NCBI RefSeq assembly: GCF_937936435.1
Contig: NZ_CALDDG010000107.1
Location: 1-25,328 of the forward strand
Direction: 5' to 3'
Source of the DNA: an uncultured Sulfuricurvum sp.
GTDB taxonomy: Bacteria; Campylobacterota; Campylobacteria; Campylobacterales; Sulfurimonadaceae
DNA: 25,328 bases
Shown in pieces: positions 15,232-22,676 of the stretch (positions are counted from its first letter, which is position 1; each line of letters starts with the position of its first letter). A program made the translations under genes and the position numbers. Below the pieces are notes generated by a model. It ran no database searches and was not told the DNA's origin. It saw only the letters and a list, made by a program, of their open reading frames with translations.

Positions 15232-15348
15232 TAACACGGCCGCTACTGAGTTATGAAAAGAGTCATTGAGAGGGTACGGATATTTTTGTATCGGCCGGGA
15301 AAATGCCCATCGTCGAATCGTCCTTGTCCCTTCCGGATCGATAGAGGC
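15232..15348. other. Gene-free stretch after the nifB-nifV operon
   Basis: Between the stop of the cysteine-rich gene and the extended stem I see no coding frame with a ribosome-binding site. A bulged GGATCGATA/TATCGTCC stem spans the stop codon at 15334-15357 without a T run. Nothing else is recognised. Confidence 0.3.
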
Positions 15349-15627
15349 TTATCGTCCGGTTTTCATCCGTTCCAAAAGCTCGCCGAGTTTATCATGGCGA
15401 AGCTGGATCAAACGTTCGATCTCGTCATAATCGAATTTTCCGAAATAGGCCATATCAAAAAGTCTGAGAAGGGCTGCACGACAGCAGCTCTTGTCACACT
15501 CAGTTACAAGCTTTTTCGCTTTTTTGTAGGGAAGATCGGTTTCTTGAAAAATCTTGATCGCATCCGCAACGCTTTTGCATCCGCATTCACAGATTTCGAG
15601 TGCTAGAACTTCTTCCTTGGTAGCCAT
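15349..15627 (-). CDS. Small cysteine-rich protein at the end of the nif operon
   Basis: This 92-residue protein has a tight cysteine pattern: C13-x-C15-x-C17 (ICECGCKS) and C44-x3-C48-C49 (ECDKSCCR), followed by a helical C-terminal half (DYDEIERLIQLRHDKLGELLERM). Six cysteines in this arrangement suggest an iron-sulfur or other metal site. The C-x-C...C-x3-C layout recalls Bfd-like 2Fe-2S domains, but the match is loose. I start it at the ATG at 15627, 10 bp after the stop of the DUF683 gene and with AAGGGG just upstream; the frame continues upstream to 15687 but without support. As the last gene of nifB-nifV it could be an electron carrier or Fe-S donor for cofactor assembly. That is inference. 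Confidence 0.8.
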   Translation of the reverse strand: MATKEEVLALEICECGCKSVADAIKIFQETDLPYKKAKKLVTECDKSCCRAALLRLFDMAYFGKFDYDEIERLIQLRHDKLGELLERMKTGR

Positions 15628-15637
15628 GACCCACCCC

Positions 15638-15829
15638 TTAGAGGGAGTGCTCTGCCTTATAATTGTTAGCCTTTTCGACGGCTTCATACAATTTTTGCGC
15701 GAGTTCCGGCATTTTTACGTGATTGGTCCATACGGTATCTTCGACGATGTCGTGAATCTCCGATGCGACTTCAACAGCAAGGCGTTTGAGTTTTGCCAAC
15801 TCTTTTTTGTGATCGATTTCTTCTGACAT
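15638..15829 (-). CDS. CCE_0567-like (DUF683) nif-associated protein
   Basis: This 63-residue all-helical protein belongs to the small DUF683/CCE_0567 family found almost only in nitrogen-fixation gene clusters, often beside nifX. The pattern LAKLKRLAVEVASEIHDIVEDTVWTNH (here in part) followed by MPELAQKLYEAVEKANNYKAE is characteristic: two helices joined at the conserved W and the PELA segment. Its biochemical role is not established; known members form helical bundles. The ATG at 15829 has AAGGAT upstream. It lies 20 bp after the FeoA-like gene and 10 bp before the cysteine-rich gene. Confidence 0.88.
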   Translation of the reverse strand: MSEEIDHKKELAKLKRLAVEVASEIHDIVEDTVWTNHVKMPELAQKLYEAVEKANNYKAEHSL

Positions 15830-15849
15830 ATACTATCCTTTTTAATAAT

Positions 15850-16074
15850 TTAGGCGACGCGAATCTCGATGCCGCGTGCTTGGTCTTTTCCCAATGCAAT
15901 CAGACGTTGTCCGATCTGTACTTGAACACTGCTTTTAAACCACCCGTAGCGTTTCACGCACACCGTCGCATTGGGACAAAGCCCCATAGCACATAGGTGA
16001 TCTTTAAGCTCGTCGTTCAAATCTACGGATATAACTCTGCATTTTTCGTTCACGCAGGTATCAAGCAGGTTCAT
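15850..16074 (-). CDS. FeoA-like small protein
   Basis: This 74-residue SH3-like protein has the FeoA signature: a CRVISVDLNDELKDHLCAMGLCPNATV region, then VKRYGWFKSSVQVQIGQRLIALGKDQARGIEI (named here in part), with the MG-x-x-P and I-x-x-x-A-x-x-I elements. FeoA works with the ferrous-iron transporter FeoB, but no feoB is adjacent, and stand-alone FeoA-like genes occur in nif clusters, where they may support iron supply or act as adaptors. Four cysteines (about 7, 12, 28, 32) are more than usual for FeoA. AAGGAG precedes the ATG at 16074, 21 bp after the acetyltransferase gene. Family assignment is firm; role is inferred. Confidence 0.85.
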   Translation of the reverse strand: MNLLDTCVNEKCRVISVDLNDELKDHLCAMGLCPNATVCVKRYGWFKSSVQVQIGQRLIALGKDQARGIEIRVA

Positions 16075-16095
16075 AGCTCCGTCTCCTTGGGCTTT

Positions 16096-16923
16096 CTAAA
16101 GTGAAAAAGCATAAATGTTTTCAAATTTTACGGGATGGAAGTCACCGTAGCACATATGCAAAAAAGTCCCTTTTTGTTGAAAATGATACTCTTCAAAAAG
16201 TTTAACCGCCCGTTTGTTGCCGAGCGGAACGTCCGCCAGAACTTTTTTAAGTCCGCGGAAATACAAAACGCCCTGCATCATTTTTTCGGCTTCGTCGTCA
16301 GAGCCTTCTCGGCACTGCCACGGACCGAGGTAGACGCCGCGTGCATTGATCACACTGGAGTGTTGAAACGAATTCGGCAATGCGAACTTAAGCGAACTGT
16401 TGCGCTCCATCTCATCGAGCATGAAACTCATCCGGTCTTCTCCGAACGTTTCGAAATCGATCTTGCGGATAGTCGCGTCGAAGTTTCCGCCGTCCAGTTC
16501 TTTTGCCTGTGCATTGGTAAAACTAAACGGAGGTACTTTTCCGACATTCAAAAAGCGTCCTACTTCCATCACCGATTGGAATCCGCTCTTCTCAAAAAAA
16601 TCTTTTAAGACCGGATTTGCATGCAGATACAATGAGGGGTGTTCATCTTTCAAAACGCCGAAAAGAGTATTGAAAAGACGTCGTCCCAACCCTTGTTTCT
16701 GATGGGTCGGTTTGACCATAAAATATTTGATCATCGCAGAACGTTCAAACTCGATCGCCATGACCGCACCGACCAAAACACCGTCTTCATACGCACCATA
16801 GCATAAATGGGGAGCATGCATCATCATTAGTTTGACATGATATCCGTCCAGAAGCCAGCCTACCTCTTCAGCGATTTTGACCAGTTCGGGTACGTCGACG
16901 AATTTGAGCCATCCTATATACAT
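16096..16923 (-). CDS. GNAT-family N-acetyltransferase
   Basis: This 275-residue protein has an N-terminal GNAT fold. The acetyl-CoA loop is in KPTHQKQGLGRRLF (about residues 72-85), preceded by the strand AMIKYFMV and followed by LYLHANPVLKDFFEKSGFQ. A second C-terminal domain (about 140-275, ending in KLFEEYHFQQKGTFLHMCYG) resembles a second GNAT-like half, as in YitH-type two-domain proteins. The ATG overlaps the nifV stop by 10 bp, so it is translationally coupled to nifV. What it acetylates is unknown; its place suggests use during nitrogen fixation, perhaps protein or small-molecule acetylation. Confidence 0.85.
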   Translation of the reverse strand: MYIGWLKFVDVPELVKIAEEVGWLLDGYHVKLMMMHAPHLCYGAYEDGVLVGAVMAIEFERSAMIKYFMVKPTHQKQGLGRRLFNTLFGVLKDEHPSLYLHANPVLKDFFEKSGFQSVMEVGRFLNVGKVPPFSFTNAQAKELDGGNFDATIRKIDFETFGEDRMSFMLDEMERNSSLKFALPNSFQHSSVINARGVYLGPWQCREGSDDEAEKMMQGVLYFRGLKKVLADVPLGNKRAVKLFEEYHFQQKGTFLHMCYGDFHPVKFENIYAFSL

Positions 16924-18029
16924 GCAAGGTCCTGATAGAGAGATTTAAGTTCCAACGTATCGAGTACTCTTTTGCGGGACGTCACAATCTCTCGGATCTT
17001 AGGAAGCATATCATGTAATATCCCGTTATCGGCACTGATTCCCATTCGTGTCAAATGGTAGCGTATGGTAGCGCTTCCGGAGTGCTTTCCGATCGGATAT
17101 GCGCGGATACTTCCAACTTCTTCCGCTTCAAACGGCTCGTAGGCATGAGAATTTTTCATCATACCGCTAGCATGTATGCCGCTCTCATGGGCAAATATAC
17201 GTTCACCCACGATAGGGGCATTGGTAGCCAAAGTGATGTTTGCAGCAGAAGCTACCGCAGCTACAAGTTCACGGATCAGTAAAGGATCGATCGTGCGTAC
17301 CTCGCCGTACAGATGTTTCAATGCCATGAGAATCTGTTCAAACGATGCATTGCCCGCACGCTCGCCCAAGCCGATAACCGTAGTGTTCATTCCGATAGCG
17401 CCGGCATCAATGCCGCTAAGAGCGTTGGCATTGGCCAAACCGAAATCGTTATGTGTGTGCATTTCTATGGGGAGGAGATTGTAATCGCATAACGTTTTGA
17501 TTACATTGAAGGTTTGTGTCGGTGTCATAATACCGACCGTATCGCAGTAGCGGAATCGTGATGCTCCGCACTCTCGTGCGAGTTCCATCACATCTTTGAT
17601 AAAATCGGTATTCCCGCGTGAACTGTCCTCACCGCCGATACAAACGAAGATTCCTTCACGTACAGCGGCACTGACGACGTGTTCGAGGTCGCTAAGCACT
17701 TTTAGCTTGCTTCCTCCGAACTTGACATCAATCAGAATATCAGAGATCGGAATCGAAAGATCGACGGCTTTAATACCGCAGGAGATGGATGCTTCCAGAT
17801 CATCCATCTTCATTCGGTTCCATGTCATCATCCGAGCATTCAGTCCTAAAGCTAAAAGCTCTCGGATATCTTCACGCTCTTTTACACCCATCGCCGCAAT
17901 ACCCACTTCGAGTTCGTCCGCGCCGCAAGCATCGAGCAATGTTGCGATTCGGAGTTTTTCTTCGGTATTAAACGCGACATAGGGAGCTTGTTCCCCGTCA
18001 CGTAGCGTAGTATCGTTGATGAGTGCCAT
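16914..18029 (-). CDS. nifV: Homocitrate synthase
   Basis: This 371-residue enzyme condenses acetyl-CoA and 2-oxoglutarate to R-homocitrate, the organic ligand of FeMo-cofactor. The family start INDTTLRDGEQAP supplies the metal-binding Asp. Later blocks are IEMHTHNDFGLANANALSG (the metal-binding His pair) and GERAGNASFEQ, and the regulatory site is in HESGIHASG. It ends at YQDLACI. Leucine-type isopropylmalate synthase is the main alternative; length, sequence and nif context favour NifV. AAGGA precedes the ATG. It follows nifB after 94 bp and overlaps the acetyltransferase gene by 10 bp. Confidence 0.95.
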   Translation of the reverse strand: MALINDTTLRDGEQAPYVAFNTEEKLRIATLLDACGADELEVGIAAMGVKEREDIRELLALGLNARMMTWNRMKMDDLEASISCGIKAVDLSIPISDILIDVKFGGSKLKVLSDLEHVVSAAVREGIFVCIGGEDSSRGNTDFIKDVMELARECGASRFRYCDTVGIMTPTQTFNVIKTLCDYNLLPIEMHTHNDFGLANANALSGIDAGAIGMNTTVIGLGERAGNASFEQILMALKHLYGEVRTIDPLLIRELVAAVASAANITLATNAPIVGERIFAHESGIHASGMMKNSHAYEPFEAEEVGSIRAYPIGKHSGSATIRYHLTRMGISADNGILHDMLPKIREIVTSRKRVLDTLELKSLYQDLACI

Positions 18030-18073
18030 GACATTTTCCTTTCTACCCTGTATTTGGGCAAGCTTTGAGTGCC

Positions 18074-18109
18074 TCAGCGGCCAGTGAAAGCGAGCTGAAT
18101 TTCCTCAGC
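18074..18109 (-). other. Alternative hairpins in the nifB-nifV spacer
   Basis: GCTGA at 18094-18098 can pair either with TCAGC at 18105-18109 (six-base loop) or with TCAGC at 18074-18078. The two pairings exclude each other, like those between nifD and nifK. Arms are only five base pairs, so formation is uncertain. Confidence 0.35.
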
Positions 18110-18123
18110 CGGCGGCTTAAACC

Positions 18124-19539
18124 TTAATTCACTTCTGCGTTTTCATCCATACCGAAGTATTTACGAGATGCTTTAAGAACCGAAATTTCGATCGGCTCAT
18201 ACGCATAGCTTTGATCGGCGATGATTCCGGCAGCTTTTAGATCATCTTGCGGACATCCGCCGATTTTTGCTGTAAGAATCAATTGAACGTCTTTGAGTTT
18301 TTCCAAAATCGGAGCCAACGGATTGGTTCCGTCCGGACCTGCACAATATTCGTAATCCACTTTACGGTGATGGATAAATCGGATACCGCGGTCTCCCGCT
18401 TCATAAATCAAGAACTCTTTAACGCTTCCGAAGTGTTGGTTAATCATCCCTTCACCTGCAGTCGTAACCGCTACAAGGATGGTTACACCGTTAGAGCTAA
18501 GTTCTTCTTTTTCTTTGCGGACACGTTCGTTCGCCTGATCCAGGAAGAATCGGAACTCTTCGATTTTTGCCTGAGCTTCTTGACGTGCTTCAAGATCGTA
18601 TTTGATTTGCAATTCATCGAAGCTGAGTCCGGCAAACGTATCTTTGGTAAACTCTGCTCCGCGGTCTTCACCGATCAAACCGACGGCATCCGCACGGCAT
18701 TGACGGCAGTGTTGCATAAGCTTCATATCCATTCCGCATGCTTCCTGAACCGCCATTTGTTCCTGATCGGTCGCACTCGGCACACCTGCAAGTCCAAATG
18801 CGGTCCCGTGTTCAGGCTCGGAGATAATCGGCATGATGTTATGCAAGAAAACACCGATCTCTTTAAGTTTTTTCGATACTTCCGGCAAATGTTTATCGTT
18901 GATACCAGGGATCAAAACAGAGTTTGCTTTGATTAGGATACCTTTTTCGACACATTTTTTCATACCTTCAAGCTGACGCTCTAAAAGTATTTTAGCCGCT
19001 TCTTTACCGTAGATACGTTTATTATTGTAAAAAATCCACGGATAGATTTGAGAACCGACTTCTCCGGTTTCATCAACGCTATTGATGGTTACCGTAATGT
19101 GATCGATATTGTAATCGACCATTTCATCGATAAAATTCGGCAATTCCAAACCGTTGGTAGAAAGGCAGAGTTTCAAATCCGGCGCGAACTGACGCACTAA
19201 TCCGAACGTTTCAAACGTCTTTTTCGGATTAGCAAGCGCATCTCCCGGTCCTGCGATCCCCAATACGCTCATGCGTTGGACTTCACCGCCGACCAAGAGG
19301 ACTTTTTTCGCCGCTTCTTCAGGAGTCAAACGTTCAGACGTTACTCCCGGACGACTTTCGTTCGAACAGTCGTATTTTCGGTTACAGTAGTTACATTGAA
19401 TATTACACGCAGGAGCAACCGCTACGTGAATACGGGCATAATGATGGTGTGCACCCTCTGAATAGCATGGATGATTATGGATCTTTTCCTTGATGTCATC
19501 GGGCATAAAAGCTTCGTTTCCACTTGACGAACAACTCAT
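18124..19539 (-). CDS. nifB: NifB, FeMo-cofactor core synthase with NifX-like C-terminal domain
   Basis: This radical-SAM enzyme fuses two 4Fe-4S clusters around a carbide to make NifB-co, the precursor of FeMo-cofactor. The SAM-cluster motif is ACNIQCNYCNRKYDC (about residues 35-50), followed by the SRPGV block. The NifB cluster ligand region is LMQHCRQCRADAVGLIGEDRG. The C-terminal 120 residues (from about VTILVAVTTAGEGMINQHFG) are a NifX-like cofactor-binding domain. At 471 residues it is a two-domain NifB. AAGGAG stands seven bases before the ATG. A sigma54-like promoter lies at 19618-19633. It heads the second nif operon. Confidence 0.98.
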   Translation of the reverse strand: MSCSSSGNEAFMPDDIKEKIHNHPCYSEGAHHHYARIHVAVAPACNIQCNYCNRKYDCSNESRPGVTSERLTPEEAAKKVLLVGGEVQRMSVLGIAGPGDALANPKKTFETFGLVRQFAPDLKLCLSTNGLELPNFIDEMVDYNIDHITVTINSVDETGEVGSQIYPWIFYNNKRIYGKEAAKILLERQLEGMKKCVEKGILIKANSVLIPGINDKHLPEVSKKLKEIGVFLHNIMPIISEPEHGTAFGLAGVPSATDQEQMAVQEACGMDMKLMQHCRQCRADAVGLIGEDRGAEFTKDTFAGLSFDELQIKYDLEARQEAQAKIEEFRFFLDQANERVRKEKEELSSNGVTILVAVTTAGEGMINQHFGSVKEFLIYEAGDRGIRFIHHRKVDYEYCAGPDGTNPLAPILEKLKDVQLILTAKIGGCPQDDLKAAGIIADQSYAYEPIEISVLKASRKYFGMDENAEVN

Positions 19540-19617
19540 AATAACTCCTTTTTAGGTCTCAACAATTTCCTAATGATCCTGCCTCATCCAGCACCAATCA
19601 TTCTTACAGAGGAGTTA

Positions 19618-19633
19618 TGCAAGTGATGTTCTA
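19618..19633 (-). promoter_or_regulatory. Sigma54-like promoter of nifB
   Basis: TAGAACATCACTTGCA matches the nifH element (TAGAACACCCTTTGCA) at 13 of 16 bases, with AG and GC ten bases apart. It ends 78 bases before the nifB ATG, leaving a leader of roughly 65-70 bases. The match extends outward (ATAG before the -24). Confidence 0.7.
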
Positions 19634-19721
19634 TAGAGTAAAGAGGAGTAAGCAAACCCAAATCGTACAAAGAGAGACGTTTTTGTCACTCTCGGGTTGG
19701 AATGAAAAACGTAGCGGCGTA

Positions 19722-22511
19722 TTAACACTCCGGTTTGGATGAAGGAATCGAAAAGAGGTATCCTTGGGAATAATCGACACCGAGTGCTTTTAAACGTTCA
19801 TAAATTTCTTCGTTCTCAACAAACTCCGCAATCGTACGTATCCCTTTTCGCTGAGCGAAAAACAAAATACTCTCTACCGTCAACAGATGATTTTCATCGT
19901 CATTGATGTTTTTCACCAAAGAACCGTCGATCTTGATGTAATCGACGCTCAGCTTGCTCAGATAGTTAAAATTGGAATACCCCGTTCCGAAATCGTCAAT
20001 TGCGATTTTACAGCCATACCCCTTGACCGTCCGGATAAACTCGGTTACTTCGTCAAAACTCTCTATCCCTTCCGATTCGACGATCTCCAAAACCAGCCGT
20101 TTTGTTGCTCTCGAACTATGAAGCGTGTCGTATAAAAACATGCGGGTTTCATCCGACAAAATATCCTGCAACGTCAGGTTCAAAGAAAACTCATACGTAT
20201 CGAGAACTTCAAAAACGGCGAACGTCTTCGCAATCATAATCCGGGTCAACTGATCGTACAGTTTCGCTTTTTTAGCGTGTTCGAGAAACCAAAACGGGCT
20301 TAAAACCGTTCCGTCCGTCTCGATCAGACGGATCAGAGATTCGTATTTAACGATTTGGCGCGTTTCGTTATCGACGATTCCTTGAAAGTAAGGGACGATA
20401 CGATCTTCTTCAATCGCCGATTTAATTTTACTGATCAACCATATATTATTGCGCGTTTTTTCGCTGAGCTCGACATTGTCGTTGAAAAAAACCACTTTAC
20501 TCTGACGCTCTTTTGCCTCTTTCAGAGCCATATGGGCCAGATTATAGACTTCGGAATATTTGGCATAGGCAATACCGCCGGAGAGACTGATCAGCAGTGT
20601 ATTGCCCTCTACCTCATAGCGGTTATTTTCCAGCCGTGTGATATGATCGATAACATGATCTCTGAGTTTGTCATCCAAGGCATGTCCGCTATAAATGATC
20701 GCAAACTCGTCGCCGCTGATCCGATACAGACTGTAATTAGCTACCGTCTCTTTTAAAAAATCGGCAAATGCTCGCAACAATCCGTCTCCGATCGTATAGC
20801 CGTAATAATCGTTGATATTGGAAAAGCGGTCGATATTAAGCAATAAAAGGATTTTGTCCTCATCACCCGTTTCCAAATCGCTAAAAAGGGCCGTACGGTT
20901 TTTCAATCCGCTGAGAGAATCGGTCAATTGACGCTGAATGATTTTCTCTTGCTTGATCAGTTCGGTCACATCGACCCGCGCCGCGATGAATTCGACCACG
21001 TCCCCTTTATCATCGAAAATCGGGGCAATAACACTTTTGACATAATACTCTTCTCCGCTTTTAGAGAGATTTCGAAACGTCTCTTTCCAAATTTTCCCGC
21101 TCTTGATCGTCTCCCATAAATCATGGAAGAGTTCTGCGGGGGTCTCGGGATGACGGACGATATTATGATTTTGCCCGATCAATTCCGTCCGCGAATATCC
21201 CGACACTTTGCAAAAAGCGTCGTTGACATAAGTAATATGTCCCTGCGCATCCGTTTTAGAGACGATGGAACTCTCATCCAAAACCATTTTATACTGATCG
21301 AGGATTTTGATATTATCGTCCAGTTCGAGCTGCGCTTCGTTGACTAAATGAGTCAGTGATTTGAGCATAGAGTGGCGGTATTGATGCGGTTCGACGGCTC
21401 TTTTCTCGCTCGGTGCAGGCGATTCGCTCAACGACAGTGCCGTTGTCGTGATATTTAGCAGCTGGTTGCCCGAGGGGGAATGAAAAAATTCTCCGTAGGT
21501 AAACAGTCCGCAGGTAGGGGCGATATCGTTAATCAGATTCAATTCGTAATTGAGTTGATCTTGCAAAAACAGTTTGCGTACCGAACACGAATAGATATAG
21601 GTCGCTTCGACGGCATGGGAGGAGACCGATTCTTGAAAATCGACGGCATAATCGAGGATCTCTTCGACATTCCCTATCGAAAAGCGGACTTTGTCTCCGT
21701 CATAAAAATGACCGGCATAGACAAAAGCTTCATCCGGTGTCTGTGCGATGATCGAACGGGCGATTTTCACTCCGTCGTTGATCTTGATCAAAGGAAATTC
21801 GATAGCACTAGCAGGGATCTGCCCCACAGCTTCGGCACCGAGATAATGGGTATAGACCGATTTTACCGGTTTGTTATCGATCTCATAGATGATATTTTTG
21901 TCCGCTTTCGTGACCGTCATCTCTTTGCCGATCGTCGTCCAATACAAAGAGTAGTCGTTATGAACCTCTAAAACATCGCTGTCCAATACGGCAACGACGA
22001 CCCCTTCGTCATAAACCGTATTCTCTTTCATAATAAACGTCCGGGTAAATGTCAGGTCGTCTCCCGCATTTCCTCCCGCCAACACGATATCGTTGCGAAC
22101 CGAGGTAAAACCGTTTAGAAACGATTCCGAATCGCTTTTGAGCCCTTCGCTCAGAACGATACATACTTTCGTCCGTTCGGTAACGACCTCCCGCGCCGCC
22201 TGTTCACCGCATGTGTAATCCGAAACGGGGTAGTAGTAGGTCTTAATCTCCGTAGCATCGAAAAGCGAAAATGCGATGATAATTTCCCCCGAACTCATCG
22301 AACCGTCCATGATCTCGCCCGCAGTCGTCGCTCCGATCAACGGCTCTCCCGGCAAACGGGTATGCAAAACATCCAAAACACTTTGAATGAGTTTTTTATC
22401 GATGATTCCGCTGAAAACTTGAAGAAAAAGATGCTTATCGGATGGAATATTGCGGTTTATGAATTGTTCAAGTTTCTCTTGATTTTCAAACCGATGATTG
22501 AGTAATTGCAT
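19722..22511 (-). CDS. FIST sensor / PAS / GGDEF / EAL protein
   Basis: This 929-residue cytosolic protein joins a ligand sensor to c-di-GMP enzymes. FIST_N (about 25-215, with PLIGATTAGEIMDGSMSSG in part) and FIST_C (about 220-355) are domains thought to bind small ligands such as amino acids. A PAS domain follows (about 405-515, ITYVNDAFCKVSGYSRTEL), then GGDEF with SGDEF in place of GGDEF near residue 600, then EAL with ESL in place of EAL near 722. DDFGTGYSNF and LVLEIVES remain, so phosphodiesterase residues look kept; cyclase activity is possible with SGDEF. A nif-type sigma54-like element lies 66 bp upstream. It sits between nifB and the NifX-like gene. Confidence 0.93.
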   Translation of the reverse strand: MQLLNHRFENQEKLEQFINRNIPSDKHLFLQVFSGIIDKKLIQSVLDVLHTRLPGEPLIGATTAGEIMDGSMSSGEIIIAFSLFDATEIKTYYYPVSDYTCGEQAAREVVTERTKVCIVLSEGLKSDSESFLNGFTSVRNDIVLAGGNAGDDLTFTRTFIMKENTVYDEGVVVAVLDSDVLEVHNDYSLYWTTIGKEMTVTKADKNIIYEIDNKPVKSVYTHYLGAEAVGQIPASAIEFPLIKINDGVKIARSIIAQTPDEAFVYAGHFYDGDKVRFSIGNVEEILDYAVDFQESVSSHAVEATYIYSCSVRKLFLQDQLNYELNLINDIAPTCGLFTYGEFFHSPSGNQLLNITTTALSLSESPAPSEKRAVEPHQYRHSMLKSLTHLVNEAQLELDDNIKILDQYKMVLDESSIVSKTDAQGHITYVNDAFCKVSGYSRTELIGQNHNIVRHPETPAELFHDLWETIKSGKIWKETFRNLSKSGEEYYVKSVIAPIFDDKGDVVEFIAARVDVTELIKQEKIIQRQLTDSLSGLKNRTALFSDLETGDEDKILLLLNIDRFSNINDYYGYTIGDGLLRAFADFLKETVANYSLYRISGDEFAIIYSGHALDDKLRDHVIDHITRLENNRYEVEGNTLLISLSGGIAYAKYSEVYNLAHMALKEAKERQSKVVFFNDNVELSEKTRNNIWLISKIKSAIEEDRIVPYFQGIVDNETRQIVKYESLIRLIETDGTVLSPFWFLEHAKKAKLYDQLTRIMIAKTFAVFEVLDTYEFSLNLTLQDILSDETRMFLYDTLHSSRATKRLVLEIVESEGIESFDEVTEFIRTVKGYGCKIAIDDFGTGYSNFNYLSKLSVDYIKIDGSLVKNINDDENHLLTVESILFFAQRKGIRTIAEFVENEEIYERLKALGVDYSQGYLFSIPSSKPEC

Positions 22512-22576
22512 TCCGGCCCCGTCAGCATTGTAAATAGAAAATGAGTTCTATTTTATCTTATTTAACCCCAAAAGAG

Positions 22577-22592
22577 TGCAAGTTTAGCTCTA
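22577..22592 (-). promoter_or_regulatory. Sigma54-like promoter of the FIST-GGDEF-EAL gene
   Basis: TAGAGCTAAACTTGCA on the minus strand repeats the nifH/nifB element (AG-N10-GC, TTGCA). It ends 65 bases before the ATG at 22511 and is back to back with the element at 22632-22647. Confidence 0.6.
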
Positions 22593-22631
22593 TTAGCTGC
22601 CATAAGTATATTACATCCATATTTCACATAT

Positions 22632-22647
22632 AAGAATAAAACTTGCA
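22632..22647 (+). promoter_or_regulatory. Sigma54-like promoter of the NifX-like gene
   Basis: AAGAATAAAACTTGCA has the same AG-N10-GC spacing and TTGCA, and ends 29 bases before the ATG at 22677. That leaves a short leader with AAGGAG. Confidence 0.6.
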
Positions 22648-22676
22648 TTGCCAAATAATATAAAAGGAGTTCTCTT

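Noticed and set aside
15133..15348. Moco or other known riboswitch upstream of the TonB gene
   Set aside because: The sequence does not show the conserved blocks I know; a structured terminator explains it better.
18030..18123. Separate sigma54 promoter for nifV
   Set aside because: GGCAC and TTGCC occur, but GG and GC are twelve bases apart, not ten, and nifV follows nifB in the same direction.
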